Below, piece by piece: positions 17,459-25,651 of a DNA stretch of 64,000 nt (the first letter of the stretch is position 1; the number at the start of each line of letters is the position of its first letter). This DNA comes from Pimelobacter simplex. Lineage in GTDB: Bacteria; Actinomycetota; Actinomycetes; Propionibacteriales; Nocardioidaceae. The stretch covers positions 496,001 to 560,000 of the forward strand of contig NZ_CP096276.1 of NCBI RefSeq assembly GCF_024662235.1, given 5' to 3'. The notes beneath the pieces were generated by a model that was not told the origin of the DNA, made no database searches, and was given only the letters and a program-made list of their open reading frames with translations. A program made the translations under genes and the position numbers.

Positions 17459-18145
17459 ATGACGACGCTGCACCCCTCCGAGATCGGCTCTCAGGCAGCA
17501 CGCCCGTCTGGTGCACCGGCCCGCAACGGGATGATGCCCCTGGCCGGGCTGATGGTGCGCACCTTCCCCGAGCCCGGTCCCACGATCCGCACGGCAATGG
17601 AGCAACTGCAGCAGGCCACGGTCGAGCCTCCCGCTGATGAGGAGGCGCTGCGCGAGCTCACGCAGATGCCGCGACCCTGGGACCCGGCCACGTGCGCCGG
17701 GCTGTTGCGCTCCGAACTGTGGGCATGGCTAGACCTGGTCGCGATATGGGTCAACGAGCAGCACCTCTGGAACGTCACCCGCCCCGGAATCCCCGAGTGC
17801 TGGCCCGCGCACCCCCACCTGGTGCACGACCTTGCTGTGCTGGCCTGCAGCCGCTACTCCACCAACTTCGCCGTCACCCCTGCCGCCCTGGAGGACTGGC
17901 ACCGCTGCGGGCTGCCCCTGTTCCTCGACCGGCTCCGTGACCGTCTCGGCGACGGCTGCCAGCCAGGCAAGCACCAGCCCCGGCCCCGGCGCGAACGCGA
18001 CGAGAGCCACGCCTCCACGCCGGTGCGCCGCGGCCGAAAGCAGCGCTACCGCGACGACATCGAACGCGCCGGCGAGCCGGCAGCGATCACGAGCGAGCCC
18101 GACGATGCCAAGCCCGGCCACGACGCCCTTCACCGAAGGTGGTAA
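17459..18145 (+). CDS. Hypothetical transfer-operon protein (DUF4913-like)
   Basis: A 228-residue protein starting 12 bases after the VirD4 stop with GAGGAGC as ribosome site. The core (LLRSELWAWLDLVAIWVNEQ, then WPAHPHLVHDLAVLACSRY) resembles the DUF4913-like proteins found at this place in actinobacterial elements. The C-terminal 60 residues are highly charged. Function unknown. It is the last gene in the tightly packed conjugation operon. Confidence 0.55.
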   Translation: MTTLHPSEIGSQAARPSGAPARNGMMPLAGLMVRTFPEPGPTIRTAMEQLQQATVEPPADEEALRELTQMPRPWDPATCAGLLRSELWAWLDLVAIWVNEQHLWNVTRPGIPECWPAHPHLVHDLAVLACSRYSTNFAVTPAALEDWHRCGLPLFLDRLRDRLGDGCQPGKHQPRPRRERDESHASTPVRRGRKQRYRDDIERAGEPAAITSEPDDAKPGHDALHRRW

Positions 18146-18265
18146 CCGCGATGGCCACCGCAGACAACAGCAGCCGGCGGCCTCATCGACCACCAGCAAG
18201 ACAAGCCCGCCGAGGCGAGTCAACAGGCCGGGAACTCACCCGCAAGCACGCAACGGCGTCCGCGC

Positions 18266-18913
18266 GTGCTGATCGCCAACGCGAATCTTGCTTGGGCGTC
18301 CGACAGGCGGCTCTTCGGGGTGTTGGCCAAGATCGCCTACGACGGTCTGGCCGCACGGCGTGACCGAAGGGCGCAACGGCTTGATCGATTCGCCGACGAA
18401 CGCCGGGTCACCTACGACGACTTTTTGAGCACCGTCGAGAAGCAGCGAGCGTATGACCAGTCTCTACATCGCCTGCTCGATCGCGTTCGAGCAGGCGAGA
18501 CCGAGATGACGGAATTGGAGCGTGAGGCTTTCCCCGAACCTCCAATGACGGATCTTGTCGCGGCACTCGAGCGGGTTCGCCGCCTCGCGCGAAGCTACGC
18601 CGTCATCACATCGGCCGAGGCCATCGTCCACCTGTTCGCTGACATGGCGAGCGCCCTGCGCGCGGCATTAGCGGAGCCGGGTCCGAACGACGAAATCACG
18701 TGGTTCCTGCTGCAACGCTTCCTTGAAGATCGGGTGAGCGAGTTCGTCCACGGCTACAGGGACGATCTGGGGCTGGGCGCGCCATCGGGAGCGCCGAAGC
18801 GGTGGCCCGTTGTAGAACGGGAACGGCCGTTCTCACTGGAAGATTCGGAGCGCATCCTGAGCGCCCACATCCCGCAGACGAAGCAGGCCAGGAGACCGGA
18901 TAACGGTCGGTGA
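18266..18913 (+). CDS. Hypothetical helical protein
   Basis: A 215-residue, mostly helical and charged protein read from a GTG at 18266; no clear ribosome site precedes it. The frame is long for its position and the product has normal composition (RVTYDDFLSTVEKQRAYDQS, LVAALERVRRLARSYAVITS). No family is recognised. It opens the cargo region between the conjugation operon and the relaxase, where defence and accessory genes are expected. Confidence 0.5.
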   Translation: MLIANANLAWASDRRLFGVLAKIAYDGLAARRDRRAQRLDRFADERRVTYDDFLSTVEKQRAYDQSLHRLLDRVRAGETEMTELEREAFPEPPMTDLVAALERVRRLARSYAVITSAEAIVHLFADMASALRAALAEPGPNDEITWFLLQRFLEDRVSEFVHGYRDDLGLGAPSGAPKRWPVVERERPFSLEDSERILSAHIPQTKQARRPDNGR

Positions 18914-19071
18914 CGGCTGACACCGTGTCCACCTTGCGGCTATGACCTAGGTTGTGTCGTTGTCGGTCTAGGTCGCTCCAGGCAGCGACGTCCATGAGGC
19001 AGGACCACGCGCTTTGCGCCAAACTTCGCGAATCGAAGTAAAGAGTCGGTCCTTCGACCTATGGTCGGCGC

Positions 19072-20517
19072 GTGACTCAGCATCCTGCCGGTTGGTACCC
19101 AGATCCACATGGCGCCGATGGCGTGCGGTACTGGGACGGTTCGCAGTGGACAGATCACTTCGCCCCACGGAGTGCTTCAGCGCCACCGCCCGTGCCTCAG
19201 GCGCCCGCGTCGCCCACTGACTCACCGCCTACTTCGCCAGCGGCCGCCGCGCCCGCCCAGTCGCGGTCGGCGCCTAACCCGACCAAGGTTCCGGTCTTCG
19301 GTGCACGGAACGTTGCGCGTCAGCAGGCTGAGGAGTTGGAGTTCCTCAAAGCTGAGTTGTCGCGGCTTGGCTCTCTCGACGTCATAGACCTGGAGCGTCA
19401 TCGCCAAGGGCTTCAGAGCGAGATCGACGGACTGCGACACCATGCCGATTCGGTGAAGTCAGAGATCGCGCTGCTGCGCCAGCAAGTGGTCGCGACCCAG
19501 GAGGAGCAGATCCTTCAGGAAGCCGGCATCTACAACTACCAGCATCCACTCGACAGTTCGATGGCATACAAGGACGCCATCGACCAGCTCCGAACGCAGA
19601 TCAAGGCAGCCACCCGCGCCGACGGTGGAGCTGTCGAAGCCGCCAACGCCTGGACCGTCAACGGCTCGCAGACGGAGGGCCGAAAGATGGTCCGCGACTT
19701 CTCCAAGCTCATGCTCCGCGCCTATAACGCCGAGGCGGACAACCTCGTCCGCGGCATGAAGCCCTACCGGCTCGACGCGGCAAAGGACCGGCTCGAGAAG
19801 GTCGCCTTCGCAATCGAGAAGCTCGGCAAGACCATGTCGATCCGGGTGGCGCCCCACTACCACCGCCTGCGGATCAAGGAACTCGAACTCACCGCCGATT
19901 ACCAGGACAAGCTGGCCCATGAGAAGGAGCTCGAGCGAGAAGAACGCGAACGACTCCGCGAAGAGCGCAAGGCGCAACAAGAGATGGAACGCGAGCGCCA
20001 ACGCTTGGAGAAGGAACAGGCGCACTACGCGAATGCCCTCGCAGCACTCGAAGCCAAGGGCGACATCGAGGCTGCCGACCGGCTACGGGCTCAGCTGGCC
20101 GACATCGAGAAGGCCATCGCGGACGTCGACTACCGCGCTGCGAATGTCCGCGCCGGGTACGTGTACGTGATCTCGAACATCGGCTCCCTGGGCGAAGGCA
20201 TGGTCAAGGTCGGCATGACCCGCAGGTTGGAGCCGATGGATCGAGTGCGCGAGCTCGGCGATGCGTCGGTGCCGTTCACATACGACGTCCACGCGTTATT
20301 CTTCGCCGAGGACGCCGTGACGATCGAGAGCGAGATGCACCGACGACTCGCCGACAAGAGGGTCAACCGCGTGAACCTCAGACGCGAGTTCTTCTACGCC
20401 ACGCCAGGCGAAGCACGCGACCTTCTAGCCGAGCTCGCCGGCGACATCCTAACCTTCAACGAGGTTCCCGAGGCCCTCGAGTACCGCCAAAGCCAGGCGC
20501 CAGGCGAGGCGGTTTGA
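19072..20517 (+). CDS. DUF2510 - DUF4041 - T5orf172 (GIY-YIG-like) protein
   Basis: A 481-residue protein starting at GTG. Residues about 4-29 (AGWYPDPHGADGVRYWDGSQ) are a DUF2510 motif. A Pro/Ala linker leads to a long charged coiled region (about 85-350) containing a DUF4041-like part and ending in ELEREERERLREERKAQQ. Residues about 360-460 form a T5orf172/MUG113 domain, a GIY-YIG relative (YVYVISNIGS, MVKVGMTRRLEPMDRVRELG, then SEMHRRLADKRVNRVNLRRE). Related phage and plasmid proteins are linked to nuclease or anti-phage functions. The activity here is untested. Confidence 0.8.
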   Translation: MTQHPAGWYPDPHGADGVRYWDGSQWTDHFAPRSASAPPPVPQAPASPTDSPPTSPAAAAPAQSRSAPNPTKVPVFGARNVARQQAEELEFLKAELSRLGSLDVIDLERHRQGLQSEIDGLRHHADSVKSEIALLRQQVVATQEEQILQEAGIYNYQHPLDSSMAYKDAIDQLRTQIKAATRADGGAVEAANAWTVNGSQTEGRKMVRDFSKLMLRAYNAEADNLVRGMKPYRLDAAKDRLEKVAFAIEKLGKTMSIRVAPHYHRLRIKELELTADYQDKLAHEKELEREERERLREERKAQQEMERERQRLEKEQAHYANALAALEAKGDIEAADRLRAQLADIEKAIADVDYRAANVRAGYVYVISNIGSLGEGMVKVGMTRRLEPMDRVRELGDASVPFTYDVHALFFAEDAVTIESEMHRRLADKRVNRVNLRREFFYATPGEARDLLAELAGDILTFNEVPEALEYRQSQAPGEAV

Positions 20518-20666
20518 CACGTCATTTCACCCGGTCGCGCGGAGGCGCGATCGCCGTGGCGTCCGGGAGTAGGCGGTCAGGCAACTCCCGGGTGGCGCGT
20601 GAAACGAGCCGCACGAAGGTAAAGGTTTCGCCTGCATTGGCGACCAAGGGGTCCTAGCCTGCGAAC

Positions 20667-21278
20667 ATGACACGTGCAATTGCTGCCGCTGCGTTGCTAA
20701 CTCTGGGCGTGCTCGCTGGGTGCGGAGGCGATGACGGCGGGGATTCTGACGCGAAAGCCGTTGAGACCGTCACGGCCACCGCGACCGTGACAGTGACACC
20801 GGAGACGTTCGAGTCAGCGCCCGATGATTCGACCTCGTCGGCCGAGGAGGACCCGTACGCCCCCAACGTCGGGGATCGCGCCTTGAAGGTTGGAGAGACC
20901 CGAGTCGGTCAGAGCATCGAGACGACGCTCGAAGAGATGAAGATTCCGTACCCGCCTGGCCAGTATCGGGAGCCTGGTCCGAACAACGTGTTTCTTGGGC
21001 TTCGCATCGAGCAGTGCCTAGCTGCCGATGCGCCGACGGACATCTACTCCACGTATGCACACGATTGGTCGGCTGTCGCGCCGAGCGGCAGTGAGTACAA
21101 AGACAGCGGCTCTTCCTGGAACGACTGGCCCACTCCGCGCTTCTCTGAGTACGTGACCATGATTCCTGGTCGATGCATCAAGGGTTGGATCGCTTACGAG
21201 GTGCCACAGGGGGCCAAGATCGCAAGCGTGCTGTGGCGCCCCGACGGGGTGACAACTGCCGAGTGGCTCCCACGGTAG
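20667..21278 (+). CDS. Putative lipoprotein
   Basis: A 203-residue protein with a type II signal peptide: short basic start, hydrophobic AAAALLTLGVLAGC and the lipobox LAGC with the modified cysteine at residue 19. A Gly/Asp/Thr-rich linker (VTATATVTVTPETF) precedes the exported domain, which has a cysteine pair (RIEQCLAA and PGRCIKGW). It resembles DUF4352-like actinobacterial lipoproteins in the terminal pattern RCIKGWIAYEVPQGAKI. Likely surface-attached cargo of the element; function unknown. Confidence 0.7.
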   Translation: MTRAIAAAALLTLGVLAGCGGDDGGDSDAKAVETVTATATVTVTPETFESAPDDSTSSAEEDPYAPNVGDRALKVGETRVGQSIETTLEEMKIPYPPGQYREPGPNNVFLGLRIEQCLAADAPTDIYSTYAHDWSAVAPSGSEYKDSGSSWNDWPTPRFSEYVTMIPGRCIKGWIAYEVPQGAKIASVLWRPDGVTTAEWLPR

Positions 21279-21559
21279 GTCGCCTGGCACTCGTGGCCCC
21301 GAGTATGGGCCGGAGAGCTAGCTCGAGACTCTGACGGAGCCGCGCTCGGCGCCGCCCACCGATGAGGGGCGTTCCTGTCGGTGCGTCGCATTACCGTGAT
21401 GTCATGCACATGAGGAGCCAAAAGTTCATCGACGGCGTCGAGGTTGTGCCTGGCGCTCGGGTTTCGCATTAGCCACCTCGGCCATTGACCTTCCAGGTGT
21501 GGTCGGTGTGTGACCAGGTCGATCCAGAGCGTTGGCATGGAGAAGTCCGAATCGGCGGT

Positions 21560-22981
21560 AGTGGAGTCCAGCAGAGTGGTGTACGACGGACCTGAGTGAG
21601 CGCGTGCCTCCAACGTAGGCGCGGCCACCGGGTGGATCCTTCGAGTGATCTGCGAAAACCGACTCGAAGAAGGACCACGACGATGACCGCTGGACCCAGT
21701 ATCGACCCTGCACAGTTCCTGAACGAGCAGCTGTCCCAGGCCAGTCCTGATCTGATGCGGGACCTGCTCACCACGTTCGTCAATGCGCTGCTCTCGGCGC
21801 AGGCCGACGCGGTGTGCGGCGCCGGCTACGGCGAACGCAGCATGGAGCGCGTCAACTCCCGCAACGGCTACCGGCACCGCGACCTCGACACCCGCGTCGG
21901 CACTCTGGACGTCGCGGTTCCCAAGCTGCGCACCGGTTCGCTGTACCCCGAGTGGCTGCTGGAGCGCCGCAAGCGAGCAGAGCGGGCACTGACCAGTGTG
22001 GTCGCGACCTGTTACCTGCTCGGCGTCTCGACGCGGCGGATGGACAAGCTGGTGCAGACCCTCGGCATCACCGGCCTGTCCAAGAGCCAGGTCTCGGTGA
22101 TGGCCAAGGAACTCGACGAGCACGTCGAGCAGTTCCGCACCCGACGGCTGGAGGAGGCCGGGCCGTTCACCTTCGTGGCCGCCGACGCGTTGGTGCTCAA
22201 GGTCCGCGAAGGTGGCCGGGTGGTGCCGGTCCACGTGCTGGTCGCCACCGGCGTCAACGCCGACGGGCACCGCGAGATCCTCGGCGTGCAGGTCACCAGC
22301 AGCGAGGACGGCGCCGGGTGGCTGGCCTTCTGGAGGGATCTGACCGCCCGCGGCCTGGCCGGGGTCAAGCTCGTCACCAGCGACGCCCACGCCGGGCTGG
22401 TGGCCGCGATCGGCGCCACGTTGCCCGGCGCCTCGTGGCAGCGCTGCCGAACCCACTACGCGGCGAACCTGATGTCGGCGACGCCGAAGTCCTCGTGGGG
22501 CTGGGTCAAGGCGCTGCTGCACTCGATCTACGACCAGCCCGACGCCGACGCTGTCCACGCCCAGTTCGACCGGGTCGTCGACGCCCTGGCCGAGAAGCTC
22601 CCCAAGGTGGCCGAGCATCTGGAGGACGCTCGTGCCGACATCCTCGCCTTCACCGCGTTCCCGAAGGAGATCTGGCGCCAGATCTGGTCCAACAACCCCA
22701 ACGAGCGCCTCAACCGCGAGATCCGCAGGCGAACCGACGTGGTCGGGATCTTTCCCGACCGGGCCAGCATCATCCGGCTCGTCGGCGCCGTCCTGGCCGA
22801 GCAGCACGACGAGTGGGCCGAAGGCCGCCGCTACCTCGGACTCGACGTCCTCGCCCGCGCCCAGGCCGTCGACACCTGCGTCGTCGAGGAGGTGACCGAA
22901 CCCGAACTCCAGGCCCTCACAGCCTGACCGACACGCCCAACCGAGGGATCAACCTCGTACACCACCCCAGCGGACTTGACC
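21560..22981 (+). mobile_element. IS256-family element, copy A (1422 bp)
   Basis: Left end begins AGTGGAGTCCAGCAG and right end, read inward, GGTCAAGTCCGCTGG; both continue into GTGGTGTACGA, giving imperfect 27-bp inverted repeats. An 8-bp target duplication TCGGCGGT flanks it at 21552-21559 and 22982-22989. The sequence appears identical to copies B (58085-59506) and C (61391-62812). Confidence 0.95.
21683..22927 (+). CDS. IS256-family (Mutator-like) transposase, copy A
   Basis: A 414-residue transposase. Start chosen at the ATG at 21683 behind GAAGAAGGACC. The DDE residues are visible: the first Asp in VAADALVLKV, the second in VTSDAHAGLV and the Glu in NNPNERLNREI. The conserved C/H patch QRCRTHYAANL is also present. 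No frameshift, so probably active; it moves the element by cut-and-paste or copy-out through a circle as known for IS256. The protein is identical to those in copies B and C. Confidence 0.93.
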   Translation: MTAGPSIDPAQFLNEQLSQASPDLMRDLLTTFVNALLSAQADAVCGAGYGERSMERVNSRNGYRHRDLDTRVGTLDVAVPKLRTGSLYPEWLLERRKRAERALTSVVATCYLLGVSTRRMDKLVQTLGITGLSKSQVSVMAKELDEHVEQFRTRRLEEAGPFTFVAADALVLKVREGGRVVPVHVLVATGVNADGHREILGVQVTSSEDGAGWLAFWRDLTARGLAGVKLVTSDAHAGLVAAIGATLPGASWQRCRTHYAANLMSATPKSSWGWVKALLHSIYDQPDADAVHAQFDRVVDALAEKLPKVAEHLEDARADILAFTAFPKEIWRQIWSNNPNERLNREIRRRTDVVGIFPDRASIIRLVGAVLAEQHDEWAEGRRYLGLDVLARAQAVDTCVVEEVTEPELQALTA

Positions 22982-23152
22982 TCGGCGGTACGACGGTGTT
23001 GAGCACTGAAGCGGTCAACGACCACGGACAAGCTGCCCGTCTGGCGGAGCAAGCTATCGCTGCCCGCGTCGTGGAGTTCTTCACCAAGTGACCGTTTCGA
23101 TGATTTGCAAGGCTAGGTCGACCCGCGGGCCACGTACCCGCGCCATGCTCGA

Positions 23153-23469
23153 ATGAATGAGTATCCGGGTCACCACGAAGGTCGGCACTTCACCGAATGG
23201 GTCGGCGAGGTGTCGAGGCTTCGGCGCGAGAATCTGCACGATGAGGCGCTGACCTTGTTAGGCCATTTGATGAATGCGACGGAGTCCGAGGCGAGCGCAA
23301 CCGCTGGGGCGTCGCGCCGTGGTACTACGAGCAGGCTGCGAACATCCATCGCGCCCTCAGGAACAAGGCTGCTGAGATCGCCGTGCTCGAGCGGTATCAA
23401 CGCCAGCCAAAGGCGCCAGGGGTGAAACCCGCAAAGCTTGCTGCGAGGTTGGCGCGTTGCCGGCAATAG
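23153..23469 (+). pseudogene. Small TPR-like protein with one-base frameshift
   Basis: The first frame reads MNEYPGHHEGRHFTEWVGEV through LGHLMNATESEASA, then changes to nonsense. The next frame carries on with NRWGVAPWYYEQAANIHRAL and ERYQRQPKAPGVKPAKLAAR to a TAG at 23467-23469. Adding one A in the short A run at 23299-23300 would join both into a single 105-residue protein of a known small actinobacterial type (a WGVAPWYYEQ-containing, TPR-like protein). Either a recent null mutation or a homopolymer sequencing error. Function of the family is unknown. Confidence 0.65.
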
Positions 23470-24084
23470 ATGCGGCTCTCTTGCTTGCACGCACTGGCTG
23501 AGCGGTGGACCTGCTGTCGCGGCGGTTTGACGCACGTCGGGCACGGCCCGGTCGGTCTCCTCGTGAAGGGCTGCGCACGATGTGGGCCGGCCCGCATGCG
23601 GTTCCGACGCACGGGCGCCCTGGAAGGTCACAGATCCGGAAGCCAACGACGTCGGCGACGTCCATCATCAGGGGGACCCCGCGCACCGCCGGCCCTCCGG
23701 AACCCCTCGTCCATACCGTGCCGGACCCCTCGTCAAGCAATTCCAGCGGGCGTGTCGTCCACAGATCTGTCGGGAACATCTGCGCACTAGTGAGGTAGAA
23801 AACGTCGCGTGGGACAGGTGTGGCATCTCTGCGACCTTATCCACAGGCCGCTGTGGATAACGAACGACATCGATGACATTCTCGTTCGATACGATGGCCT
23901 CTGAAGCCGCGAAGACCCCGGTCGAGCACAAGGCTTCGGGCCGGGGTCCAGCGTGGTCATTGGAGTGACACGCTAGACCTTACTCAGGCACCGCTCGGAG
24001 GCAAGAACCGGCGGGCGTGTTGGTCCGAATGTCTTGGGTCACACCAGGGACGGAGCGGGACCTACTACTCCAACAGGAGTGCCC
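23470..24084. other. 615-bp gap without a convincing gene
   Basis: Several short frames exist but none has a good start or protein-like composition. Its notable contents are a perfect inverted pair of DnaA-box sequences (23837-23860) and a GC-rich hairpin (GACCCCGGTC at 23914-23923 pairing with GGCCGGGGTC at 23939-23948, one wobble). CGAACGA and TCGTTCG also form an inverted repeat in between. Confidence 0.5.
23837..23860. promoter_or_regulatory. Inverted pair of consensus DnaA boxes
   Basis: TTATCCACAG at 23837-23846 and CTGTGGATAA at 23851-23860 form a perfect palindrome with the 4-bp spacer GCCG. Each arm contains the full DnaA consensus TTATCCACA. May mark a replication origin of a plasmid stage, a DnaA-controlled promoter or a single stem-loop; only two boxes are present. 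Confidence 0.55.
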
Positions 24085-24735
24085 GTGAGTACCAACGACC
24101 CGCAGAACCCCGAGAACGTCGACAACTTCGCGCGGCTGCTCGACAACCGTGAGCAGATCGCCGACTTCGTCAACTCCTTCACGTCCGAGCGTGTGCAGCG
24201 TCAGGCCTTTGAGGCTGTCGTCTGCTCTCTCGGTCTGGCTGAGACCAACGTTGCGGACGCGCCGAACGTCCAGCGTCTCCGCGTGGTCCAGCAGCAGCCG
24301 GAGTCCGAGCCGGACCTGCCTGGCGACGAGCCCTCCGCGGAAGCCGAGTCGACCCCGCGTCGTCGGCGGGGCAAGAACGGTGCGAGGAAGAACTTCACCG
24401 TGCCCCGTGGCCTCAACTTCGCACCCGAGGGGCACCCGTCCCTCGAGCAGTTCGTGGCGGAGAAGCGACCGGCGAACCTCGACGAGAAGAACCTCGTCGC
24501 CTGCTACTACCTCAGCAACATGATGGGGATGCAGGACGTCGGGATCGGCCAGATCCTGGCCGCCTACCAGGCGGCGGAGTGGAGCGCGCCCGCCCACCCC
24601 GACACGGCGCTCCGCAAGACCGCCAGCAGCACGGGCTGGATCGACACGGCCAACAGCAAGTCGATCAAGGTCGTCTGGAAGGGCGAGAACTACCTGGCGA
24701 CCAAGATGCCCGCCCAGCCAAAGAAGACCGGCTGA
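24085..24735 (+). CDS. Hypothetical protein paired with HEPN protein
   Basis: A 216-residue protein from the GTG at 24085 with CAGGAG as ribosome site. The N-terminal 80 residues are helical (NFARLLDNREQIADFVNSFT). An acidic linker and a basic patch (TPRRRRGKNGARK) follow. The C-terminal 85 residues (SLEQFVAEKRPANLDEKNLV, then DVGIGQILAAYQAAEWSAPA and GENYLATKMP) look like a winged-helix or SLIDE-like DNA-binding fold. One base separates its stop from the next ATG, so the two are one operon. No family recognised; could be the sensor or regulator of a HEPN-based defence pair. Confidence 0.6.
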   Translation: MSTNDPQNPENVDNFARLLDNREQIADFVNSFTSERVQRQAFEAVVCSLGLAETNVADAPNVQRLRVVQQQPESEPDLPGDEPSAEAESTPRRRRGKNGARKNFTVPRGLNFAPEGHPSLEQFVAEKRPANLDEKNLVACYYLSNMMGMQDVGIGQILAAYQAAEWSAPAHPDTALRKTASSTGWIDTANSKSIKVVWKGENYLATKMPAQPKKTG

Positions 24736-24736
24736 G

Positions 24737-25498
24737 GTGACGCTCGACGCCAAGCAGGCCCTGGGGCACCTGCCCCAGGGCCTGCGCTACGAACTGATGC
24801 AGGCGTACGACGAGATCGTGCGCAACTACCGCGAAGGCCGGTGGAAGGCGTCCGAACTCGACGCCGGATGGTTCTGCGAGATCGTCTTCACGATCCTGGA
24901 AGGCCACCTCGACGGCGACAACTACCGGGGCCGGGCGTACAAGCCCTCGCGCTTCAACGACGCGTGCAAGAAGTTGGAGAGCGCAGCGACCAGCTACTCC
25001 GACTCGGCTCGCATGACCATCCCGCGGGTCCTGGTTGGGCTGTACGACGTGCGCAACCGGCGGGGGGTCGGCCACGTCGGAGGGGAGATCAGCGCCAACC
25101 ACATGGACGCCACCTTCCTCCTCTCCTCCTGCCAGTGGGTGATGGCGGAGCTGGTCCGGATGTTCCACAACACCAATGTGGCTTCAGCGACGGCCATCGT
25201 CGACGCGCTCGTGGATCGCACGCTGCCCGTGGTCTGGGAGGTGGGCGAGGTCCGACGCCTGCTCGACACCTCGCTATCCATCAGGGACTCCGTCTTGCTC
25301 CTCCTGTACGCCGATGCCGACGGTGCAACCGACTACCGCCTCGCCGATGATCTTGAGAAGCGCCCGGACAACCTTCGGACCGTGCTGAGGAAGATGCACA
25401 CCGAGCGGTTGATCGAGTTCACAACGGCGGGTGGCACGGCGCGCATCTCTCCCAACGGGATCAAGCACGTCGAGGGAGCGCTGCTGCCGAAGCAGTAG
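24737..25498 (+). CDS. HEPN-motif protein with C-terminal winged helix
   Basis: A 253-residue protein. Residues about 1-160 are helical and contain RNRRGVGH (R106, N107, H113), which fits the HEPN ribonuclease motif R-polar-x4-6-H. Known proteins with an RNKRGVGH-type motif belong to abortive-infection or toxin families. Residues about 180-250 (RDSVLLLLYADADGATDYRL, then NLRTVLRKMHTERLIEFTTA) form a winged helix-turn-helix. The pair with the upstream gene, in a cargo slot of a conjugative element, suggests a two-gene defence or addiction system. RNase activity is inferred from the motif only. Confidence 0.65.
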   Translation: MTLDAKQALGHLPQGLRYELMQAYDEIVRNYREGRWKASELDAGWFCEIVFTILEGHLDGDNYRGRAYKPSRFNDACKKLESAATSYSDSARMTIPRVLVGLYDVRNRRGVGHVGGEISANHMDATFLLSSCQWVMAELVRMFHNTNVASATAIVDALVDRTLPVVWEVGEVRRLLDTSLSIRDSVLLLLYADADGATDYRLADDLEKRPDNLRTVLRKMHTERLIEFTTAGGTARISPNGIKHVEGALLPKQ

Positions 25499-25651
25499 CG
25501 TCTCTCGAGATCCGCCGTTACATCTTGGAAACCTATTCGAGGATGTCGATCCAGACTTCCTCGTACGCAGGCCGTTCCGGCACAACCGGCTGCGACTTTC
25601 TGGGCCGATAGGACGTACCCCGAGCCGAAAGCCGGGCGGCCGAACCTGGCG

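Larger units (their letters stand above)
21485..23091 (+). pseudogene. Small hypothetical gene split by IS256 copy A
   Basis: Left of the IS, a frame from a TTG at 21485 reads MTFQVWSVCDQVDPERWHGE and reaches the target duplication in phase. Right of the IS, bases 22990-23091 continue in the same frame with TTVLSTEAVNDHGQAARLAE to a TGA. Removing the 1422-bp element and one duplication would give a 58-residue protein. The joined sequence has normal protein character on both sides and the frame is kept exactly. The start has no clear ribosome site, so the original gene could differ at its 5' end. No family recognised. Confidence 0.45.

Noticed and set aside
23505..23798. 97-codon frame in the gap after the frameshifted small gene
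   Set aside because: Arg/Pro/Ser-rich translation without secondary-structure pattern; overlaps other frames of equal quality.
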